A DNA stretch of 64,000 nt from Flabesymbios commensalis (lineage: Eukaryota > Annelida > Polychaeta > Terebellida > Flabelligeridae), in contig OZ024903.1 of assembly GCA_964017125.1 (NCBI GenBank), positions 79,991,028 to 80,055,027 of the forward strand, read 5' to 3'. The notes below the pieces were generated by a model. It had not been told where the DNA came from. It saw only the letters and a program-made list of their open reading frames with translations, and searched no databases. This document shows positions 57,148 to 64,000 of the stretch, piece by piece. A program made the position numbers and the translations under genes. Position 1 is the stretch's first letter. Every line of letters starts with the position of its first letter.

Positions 57148-59228
57148 ACACTATAGTCACATAATATATAGAAAAATAATTATCATACTCTGTGGAATTA
57201 AAAAATGTCTAGCCCCACGTGCCATTTATATTGATAGATTCTACGTCAGTGTCCATGCCGATGATTGACCGAAGAAGTTTGTTGCCAATGTTCGCACGGA
57301 CATGGGGTGGGGGGGGGGATGGGTTGTGTCGTGTGATCATCGGCTGGATGTTGTTCACATTTTCCACTCACATGGTCAAATTAGCGAATCTCTACCCGGC
57401 ATTTCGTTGCTTTTACAATAGAAGTAGATAACCATGCACTCGTCAAAATAATTTTTTAGTTTAAATCATGGCCCATGATCACCACAATGATATGAGACTA
57501 ACGCTGATTGGCAAATAAACAACACGTCGCGAACTAGCTTTCAATTTTCTCAAATCATCAATCTATCCCAATCCTTGTGTTCAATGGCAAACAGCTATAA
57601 GTATTGGCAATATAAGCAATTACTGCTGTTAGTGTAAACATATTTTATTAACAATTGAAGTAGTACAAAAGTGTAATCAAGGCTTCTCTTGCGATGAAAA
57701 AAAATAAAAATAATTGTTGCCTGACATGTAAATAATGTGGTATGGTAGTGCTGCACAAAATCATTATACATAGTTACTGCTGTTGTTTCTGCAGAGCAGA
57801 TTATTGTCTATTGGGTTGACATTGAGGCCTTTATCAAGGTCAAAACTAAGCGGAGTATACACGAGCCATTAGTAGTGACCTATTGTATAACATTCATCAC
57901 TTCATAGTTTTGCAATCCAGTGCGTGATACTTATCTGTGTATAGTTAGCCGACCATGTTATATAAAAATCGTTTCCCGGCCATTGTTTATGTTTTCGTGT
58001 TTTTTGCGTCGCCTGAGATGCATGTGAGGGCCATGTGAAATGATCCCAAAAGTCCCTGGCGGAAATTGTGTAGTGGTTGTCAAAAGTAGGTCTATTCCAC
58101 AGCACAAATAGCCCTATAAACTATAAATTACTTAATATGAAAAATATGTAATGTAACTAAGTCTAAAACGATATATATACTCAATTGTAAAAAAACACTA
58201 TGTTTTTAATTTGAGTGTGTATTTTGGAGTGTCACTTCTATTTTCCAAAAAATAGATTATTCCGCTGAGCTTGATATTGCCTAAAAAATGAGGTGTCATG
58301 GTTCTATATAATTATATATGTATTGTGCATGTTAGATTAAGGAAATTAAATTTACATCGGCATTACTTAAAAATTCAAATCACCATCAAATATAAGAGAA
58401 ACAGATCTTTGGGCTAGATAAAACAACAATTGTTCAATGAGCCGCTGCAGATTTAGTCAGTGACATTCAATCAGTTTATTTTGAAAACGAGAGAATTAAG
58501 TAGGGAGCGTCGAACGCATTTAGGTACTGTTGATATATATGCCGATTACATTTTATTGAATTTAAAATTGTATAATCTATGACCATGACAAATTCACAGC
58601 TTTAATATGAGAAACTAAACTTGAGATTTTACAAAATCACCCTTTTTCAAAATCACATTTTTCATTCACCCTCAGATGGTTGCACACAATGGTTATAGAA
58701 CAGTGTCACAATGGGTAAACAAAACAGGCACATAAATGAGGAGGAGTGGTCATTTACAGCAGATAACATCAAGTACAATGCCGATAAAATGCTAATGTAT
58801 AGGAAATACAAAATAAATAAAACAACAATTTAGCCTGTCTAAATCGCGGCGTCGTGTGTCAATATGCAAATAAACGCGAGTAGTCTAGAAACCAAATCTC
58901 AAAAAGTGTTTTTTGTGTGTCCCGTTTTCAACAGTATGTATATACCTAAAACCTATTTATTGTTGTAGAGGTGTTATCTGGGGATGAGAAACGACCGGTT
59001 CTAAAGATTTATTGGTGTGCACTACCAATTTATGAGCTATTTAGTAAATATCTTTGATTACAAAAAAAGTTGTTTGAAATGTGGAGAATATAGGACATTT
59101 TGTAAATTGGTTAATTTTTGCTAAATTTTCTTTTGTAATATACCATTATATTTTGAACTGGTGTGGTTGATAGTGAATCCATCTAGATCACTCCTCGACA
59201 ATTAAAATAAACATAGCCCCCTAAAATT
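57148..59228. other. AT-rich sequence, no gene seen
   Basis: G run at 57308-57318. Nothing else supported. Confidence 0.4.
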
Positions 59229-59262
59229 AACCCTTTCAGCCCGAAGTCAATTTTATCGAACA
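59229..59262 (+). mobile_element. Half-end of a TTAACCCTTTCA element
   Basis: TTAACCCTTTCAGCCCGAAG resembles the left end of 46537-46600. No matching right end was found. Confidence 0.35.
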
Positions 59263-59649
59263 CTAAGGTCATTGTGATGTCAATTGGGACAATTTTTTTC
59301 AAATAATTAATTATTATTGACGATGGATTTGAATCATGACATTAGTCATGTTAATTTAACGCTTATTTGTGAGTTCATTTGTCTTATTATTGAATTATTC
59401 TAGATGGCCTCAGAGAATAAAGTATGTGGTTGACATTACACGTGTGACTTGAATGTTCTCTCATCGCTTAGATTTTTCATTCAACCATGATATTAATGAT
59501 AGCGGCTTTAGGTCAAGTGCATGTACATAAGTATTAAACGCTAAACTTGATTAGTGATGAATAAATTAAAAAATGAGGGCATCAGGACACATTAATTGTG
59601 CACATACAAGCTAAACTAGTCCATTAGAGCCTTTGGAGCATGATGAGAA

Positions 59650-59862
59650 TAATGAATCCAGACACAGGATTCGAAATTAGAGCCCTGGTGGTCTGAGGTC
59701 ACTGACTCTGACAACAATACTTCATGAATATTAGGAGCGAGTGGGGAAGAAACATTTTGTTTCTTTGAAACCTGTATACCAGAGCGAGTGAAGAGCCGGT
59801 TTCTCTAAGCTCCGGAGTGTCAGGCACGCGACGTAACCACTACACCGGGACCCCTACCCTGA
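59650..59862 (-). mobile_element. tRNA-derived SINE, minus strand
   Basis: On the minus strand it begins GGGGTCCCGGTGTAGTGGTT ACG, a clear tRNA-like head with the A box TAGTGGTTACG. It continues through GTGCCTGACACTCCGGAGC, a GTTTCAAAGAAACAAAATG block, CCACCAGGGCTCTAATTTCG and AATCCTGTGTCTGG. The last parts match the SINE at 14182-14440, so the two share a composite architecture. Confidence 0.7.
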
Positions 59863-59894
59863 ACTGGACCAGTTGGAGGGTCTTCAGAGGCGAG

Positions 59895-60254
59895 ATGGCA
59901 ACAGATGACACAGCCCTCAGACACACTTTAAACATTAGTGAGTTAAATGGAAGAAATAAAAGGTGAGCGAAGATACGAATTTTCAGTTTTAGGTCGGCTT
60001 TCCGCAGCGATTTCGCTGGTGAAAAATAACATAAAAAGGATTTTTTCCGCGTTTGTCGGCCTATTCGTATTCGGTACAGCCATGCGTCTATTCTAATCGT
60101 ACTAGAGAGGCGTGGAATACCGACCGTGGTTCTACATGAAGTTGATCGAGTCCCTGAACTGAGAAAGAATGTTATAACATACCCCCATCCCCAGTACAAT
60201 GTTAAAATAAAAGATTTGAAGAGCATTCCTTCTATAATTTATACCCTTTCTTAA
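59895..60254 (+). CDS. Candidate two-exon gene or remnant, UGSC-like C-terminal sequence
   Basis: Exon 1 (59895-59962) encodes MATDDTALRHTLNISELNGR NK plus two bases and ends AAAAG|GTGAGC, a good donor. A possible acceptor GGTACAG ends at 60079. Exon 2 (60080-60254) starts with one base that completes a serine codon and runs HASILIVLERRGIPTVVLHE, VDRVPELRKNVITYPHPQYN and on to TAA. The phases agree. LE.RGIPTVV followed by VP.LR..(T/V).PHP recalls, from memory, the UGSC family related to glycine-reductase-type proteins, but the middle of that domain would be short. The 117-base intron is unproven. A 128-codon frame on the other strand is taken as its shadow. A SINE lies just upstream. Confidence 0.3.
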
Positions 60255-60591
60255 CGAATGAATTTCAGTTAAAATATGTTGTGCGGTGCAGAAGAATGCG
60301 ACAAGGAAATAGCGAAACCAACATTACACAGGCACAGTATACGTGTTTCGATGAGGGGTAGGCTTATTAGATAAGCGTTTTCTGATTCTTCACATTTAGC
60401 TGATTAATGGTAGTTGACAGTTAGGGATTAACTTCGGATTAGGTGCGAGACATTTATACTGTTTACACCATCGTCCACTCCACCTTCCTTGTCATTATTA
60501 ATTTACAGAACGAAAGCTTATATGGGGTCAGTAAGGGTCTCAATCACCTCTCCTGTCCTATACGACCAGACACAGAGCATAGTAAGTGATC
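60255..60591. other. No gene seen
   Basis: Nothing supported. Confidence 0.4.
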
Positions 60592-60652
60592 TATGTTGGC
60601 TTAATGTCGGGCTAGCCCCACAGACGATAGCCCTTGTAACATTAAACCATGT
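60592..60652. mobile_element. Core-palindrome family copy
   Basis: CTATGTTGGCTTAATGTCGG, GCTAGCCCCACAGACGATAG and CCCTTGTAACATTAAACCAT. AATGT/ACATT and GGGCTA/TAGCCC pair around CCACAGACG. Confidence 0.55.
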
Positions 60653-61040
60653 ACGAGTAGTTACGACAAACATACGCACCGATTTCATGATAATTATATT
60701 AATTAAGTATCTCTGGTCTAAAAACTACATCGTGCTAGTAAAGCAGTTGTGTCGGCATAGGCATTTTGTCATTTAAGTGAATACACTTTCTGCAGCATTA
60801 TAAACGTGTATTGCAGCATTATAGTAACAATGGCCCGACATATCGTGTCTCCTGGAATATTTGGATGTATGTCTATTTATTGTTGACAGGAAAATCTAGA
60901 TAATGTTGACATAGGCTATACCTTCATAGAATTCTTGCGCAGATATATTTGTATGACATGTTCCAATAATTAAATCTTTGAATTGGAATGGGGGAGATAT
61001 TTGACATGATCAGAATGCCACTAAGTATCTAGGACAGAGC

Positions 61041-61080
61041 AAGGAGGTTTTAAATAACCTCCTTGCCATATAACCTCCTT
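61041..61080. other. Short AAGGAGGTT hairpin
   Basis: AAGGAGGTTTTAAATAACCT CCTT is a 9-bp-arm hairpin, followed by another TAACCTCCTT. No terminator role is implied in this kind of genome. Confidence 0.5.
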
Positions 61081-61138
61081 GGACAGAGACAGTGGTGTAG
61101 GAGCGAGTCCCACAGGGTAGGTGTGAAAGTGCCGGTAA
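61081..61138 (+). repeat. Detached unit of the 83-bp minisatellite
   Basis: GGACAGAGACAGTGGTGTAG GAGCG, then GGGTAGGTGTGAAAGTG, lines up with the units at 62412-63095. The array therefore continues on both sides of the element at 61139-62410. Confidence 0.65.
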
Positions 61139-62410
61139 GGGGCCAGGGTAGCGTTTCACTAAGCGATCTTTAAGGCAAAAACGATCTTTAAAACGCCAAA
61201 TCCTCCTTAAATAAAGATTTATCCTTAATTAAAGAGTTGACTGTTTCACGAACGATCTTTAAGGAGTGATCTTTAAGTGACCCGTTTCACTAAAGATTTT
61301 TAAGGCGAAATCTTTAGTTATAAAGACGAGATTTAAAGAGTGGTCGGGGGCACTCTTTAAACAGTTAAAGACGATGGTTAACATATGTTTATTCATGAAG
61401 TTGACTCTGTATTTTATCATTTCCTTAGAAAACGACAGCGCATCAATAATAAAAGTTGTAGGCCTAATCAGATGTTATATTTTTTCTTGAATTAATAATT
61501 CGTTTTACTCACAGTTTCGCTGATTATCTTCAACATTGAATATTTGATTCTAACCTAACCTAAACAAAGCCTCAGTTATGTGGCGGTAGCTGGTAGATAT
61601 ATAGGCCTATCCTACCCAGACATTGTACAAGTTTCGTGTGTGTACAATAATGTGTAGTCTAAGCGTAACCTATATGGTGCAGTATGTGCTGGTAGGTGAA
61701 ATATACCATAGGCCCTATATCTCATACAGGCAGGCGACATGCTTGGTTGCCTTTCTCCCAGAGGCTATGCAATATAGGCCTAGGCAAATTACATTATAGG
61801 TGTGGCGCATTGTAAAGTTAGGCTAATATAACGTAGGCCTATGCCTATAATTGAATTTATAATTACACCAGGCAGGCGTCGATAGGCCTACCTTCATATT
61901 TACCAATAGGCCTACCCTGTGCTCTTGTCCTGTCACGGTCTGACGCACGGTCCAAAGAGATTGATATAAATTTACTGTTATTCAACTTGATCTGAATATA
62001 ATTTGGCCTAGAGTGTAGACATTACGTTATTTATTATTATATTTTATATATCCTTAATATTATTATCTCGAAACTTGACTGACTTAATTACATTTATAAA
62101 CAAAGAACCTAGGCCTATTGGTAGTGGTTCATTATCCTATGGCAGACTACACGTGCTCCGGTGAATGTTTACAAAACAATGATGCCATGCAGCTGTCGTC
62201 AGATTGGTCAAAAACAACGGATCTTGTGGTGTATTCTGTGATATGATGATCGTGCATAAATTAATTGGCACATGGCGATAAAGATTAAGATATAAGGTAA
62301 AGAGCGCGTTAGTGAAACAGTCAGACAGAAATATCTTTAGAACACTGCATGATCTTTAGTCTAAGGATATTCTTGCCTAAAGATCAGTGAATGTTAGTGA
62401 AACGGGCCCC
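61139..62410. mobile_element. Non-autonomous DNA transposon, 1.27 kb, in the 83-bp array
   Basis: The left end GGCCAGGGTAGCGTTTCACT AAGCGATCTTTAAGGC and the complement of the right end (GGGGCCCGTTTCACTAACAT ... GATCTTTAGGCAAG) are imperfect inverted repeats. The subterminal zones are dense in GATCTTTAA/TTAAAGATC and GTTTCACTAA words (61141-61375 and 62290-62405). The middle is AT-rich, rich in AGGCCTA, and lacks any transposase frame. A GGGGCCCGTTTCA start is common to several invertebrate MITE families; no superfamily is claimed. Confidence 0.75.
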
Positions 62411-62411
62411 A

Positions 62412-63095
62412 GGTCGCTTAGGTCCTTTATAGAGTAGAGTAGGTGTGATATTGGCAGTGAATGTCGCCATAATGTGACAGAGACATAGTGTTGTAGGAGC
62501 CGGTCACTTATAGTGAGTAGAGTAGGTGTGATATTGGCGGTGAATGTCGCCATAATGTGACAGAGACATAGTGTTGTAGGAGCAGGTCACTTATAAAAAG
62601 TAGAGTAGGTGTGCTATTGGCGGTGAATGTCGCCATAATGTGACAGAGACATAGTGTTGTAGGAGCCGGTCACTTATATAGAGATATAGAGTAGAGTAGG
62701 TGTGATATTGGCGGTGAATGTCGCCATAATGTGACAGAGACATAGTGTTGTAGGAGCTGGTCGCTTATATAGAGTAGAATAGGTGTGATATTGGCGGTGA
62801 ATGTCGCCATAATGTGACAGAGACATAGTGTTGTAGGAACGGGTCGTGAATGTTGCCATAATGTGACAGAGACATAGTGTTGTAGGAGCCGGCCGCTTAT
62901 ATAGAGTAGAGTAGGTGTGATATTGGCGGTGAATGTCGCCATAATGTGACAGAGACATAGTGTTGTAGGAACGGGTCGTGAATGTTGCCATAATGTGACA
63001 GAGACATAGTGTTGTAGGAGCCGGCCGCTTATATAGAGTAGAGTAGGTGTGATATTGGCGGTGAATGTCGCCATAATGTGACAGAGACATATAAT
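62412..63095 (+). repeat. 83-bp minisatellite with 132-bp higher-order units
   Basis: The unit has GTAGAGTAGGTGTGATATTG, GCGGTGAATGTCGCCATAAT, GTGACAGAGACATAGTGTTG and TAGGAGCCGGTC. AGGTGTG landmarks fall at 62441, 62524, 62607, 62698, 62781, 62913 and 63045. The last two spacings (132) are an 83-bp unit plus a 49-bp partial unit duplicated together. Minus-strand frames of 143 and 157 codons are produced by the repeat. Confidence 0.95.
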
Positions 63096-64000
63096 GTGCC
63101 AACAAAATACATGTACACAGACGATTATAAGTGCTCTTAGCACGCGAAGGGTTAATTATTAGACATGCACTGAGGGTGTCAGATAAGGAGGTGTACTTGT
63201 CAGTTCAGTTATATCTTGATAGCTGTAACTCCATCATTCTTCGTCTGTCACTGCTCCCAATGCAGCTCTTAGACTATCACACTTTACTCAGAGTTGGCTA
63301 ATCCTCTTAGTCAAGGAGCTTATTCAATCCCGTGGGAATTTTTGTATGATGCTAAGCCATCCACTCAGAAGTCTCAAGGGCATCCCAAGTAGCAACAAAA
63401 AACATGTTGGCAGTCTGAAATATGAGGGGGGGGGGGTGGGGGGTTATAATAAAAAAACCCATAACATTTTGCTTGGCTGACTTTGGGAATGAGCATTAAA
63501 AAATTATCCCGAGGATATTTTTGACACATTTTTGCAACAGTAATGCTATCATATGATACAAAACATGAAATACAATTATTGCAGTGGTTATTACCTTGGT
63601 AATTTATGAACACTAGTGATAATGAAATATTGTGTGCGACAAAATGGTGAAGCATATATAGTCTGAGAGCCGAGTTTCTAAAGACTGCTAGTTTGTTTTC
63701 GGTTGCTTGACACACAAAGTGGTAGAGGTGTTAGAGAAATATCTCCAGAACATTGTTAGGGTTGGTGTAGAAGTTTCCTGAGGCAGCAAAGTACTCAAAA
63801 TGAGGAATTTTTAAGGATACCCTTGAGCCCCAAAAACTGTACATTTTTAACCCCAGTTTATTCAAAAATCCAAACCACAATTACCAATTTTTAAATCACT
63901 GTCGCCCATATTGACCTTTTATTAAAGATATGATGAAAAATTATTTTTTATTAGTTTTGATTTTTTTCACAGAACGTAATTCGACCCTTAGAGCGCTGAA
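63096..64000. other. No gene seen; possible MITE end
   Basis: GCTCTTAGCACGCGAAGGGTTAA at 63131-63153 looks like a right end of a TTAACCCTT-type element with no visible partner. A G run lies at 63427-63442. The rest is AT-rich and unassigned. Confidence 0.35.

Noticed and set aside
59840-60226. 128-codon minus-strand open frame
   Set aside because: It reads into SINE sequence, has an arginine/serine-rich unremarkable composition, and is opposite a more protein-like plus-strand frame.
61041-61080. Transcription terminator hairpin
   Set aside because: The hairpin is short, is not followed by a functional T tract, and the genome type does not use such terminators for protein genes.
62670-63143. 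Minus-strand open frames of 143 and 157 codons with repeated HYVSVTLWQHS-type peptide
   Set aside because: Two overlapping frames of the same 83-bp minisatellite; the repetition is at DNA level and the frames compete.

Overview
The window is AT-rich, intron-and-repeat-type animal DNA. It has no operons, no ribosome-binding-site gene starts and no long open frames apart from low-complexity ones. Its content is minisatellites, short foldback (MITE-like) transposons, tRNA-derived SINEs, broken non-LTR retrotransposons and a few possible splice-site-bounded coding exons. The abundance of AGGCCTA-type words and of short palindromic elements suggests a marine invertebrate (echinoderm, other deuterostome or mollusc), but no gene here fixes the lineage.

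Layout. 1-4.3 kb: low-copy DNA, a candidate exon ending in a strong GTAAGT donor (2864-3005) and the first foldback elements. 4.4-7.03 kb: about 35 copies of a 74-bp minisatellite with a 226-bp higher-order repeat. 9.8-10.8 kb: two (GGTT)n arrays around a retroelement remnant. 11-15.7 kb: foldback elements, a 55-bp repeat, SINE pieces around a recently duplicated 508-bp segment, and a TTAA-ended MITE. 16.4-21.7 kb: a 141-bp tandem pair, a MITE with perfect 26-bp inverted ends, a 145-bp satellite, a plus-strand LINE piece and a second TTAA-ended MITE. 22.0-24.0 kb: a minus-strand LINE with recognisable reverse-transcriptase motifs. 25-35.6 kb: mostly unassigned, with a LINE 3' end, a candidate exon and hairpin elements. 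36.2-43.7 kb: a 630-bp foldback with about 180-bp arms, several MITEs, and three minus-strand candidate exons of a possible membrane protein gene. 44-49 kb: sparse, with a tRNA-like unit and a 301-bp duplication. 49.5-51.4 kb: a 21-bp minisatellite interrupted by a LINE 3' end. 52-60.3 kb: dispersed repeats, an A/T-homopolymer foldback, a SINE and a candidate two-exon gene. 61.1-63.1 kb: an 83-bp minisatellite split by a 1.27-kb inverted-end transposon.

The most notable pattern is about 20 short palindromic elements spread over 57 kb. They share a small centre related to CCAACGTCTRCGACGYTGG, while the outer arm sequence differs between copies yet usually remains self-complementary. Three other hairpins beginning GGMCCAA show similar behaviour. 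No LTR element, Polinton or virus-like element was recognised. Coding calls are tentative because splice sites and frames were read by eye; repeat calls are more secure.
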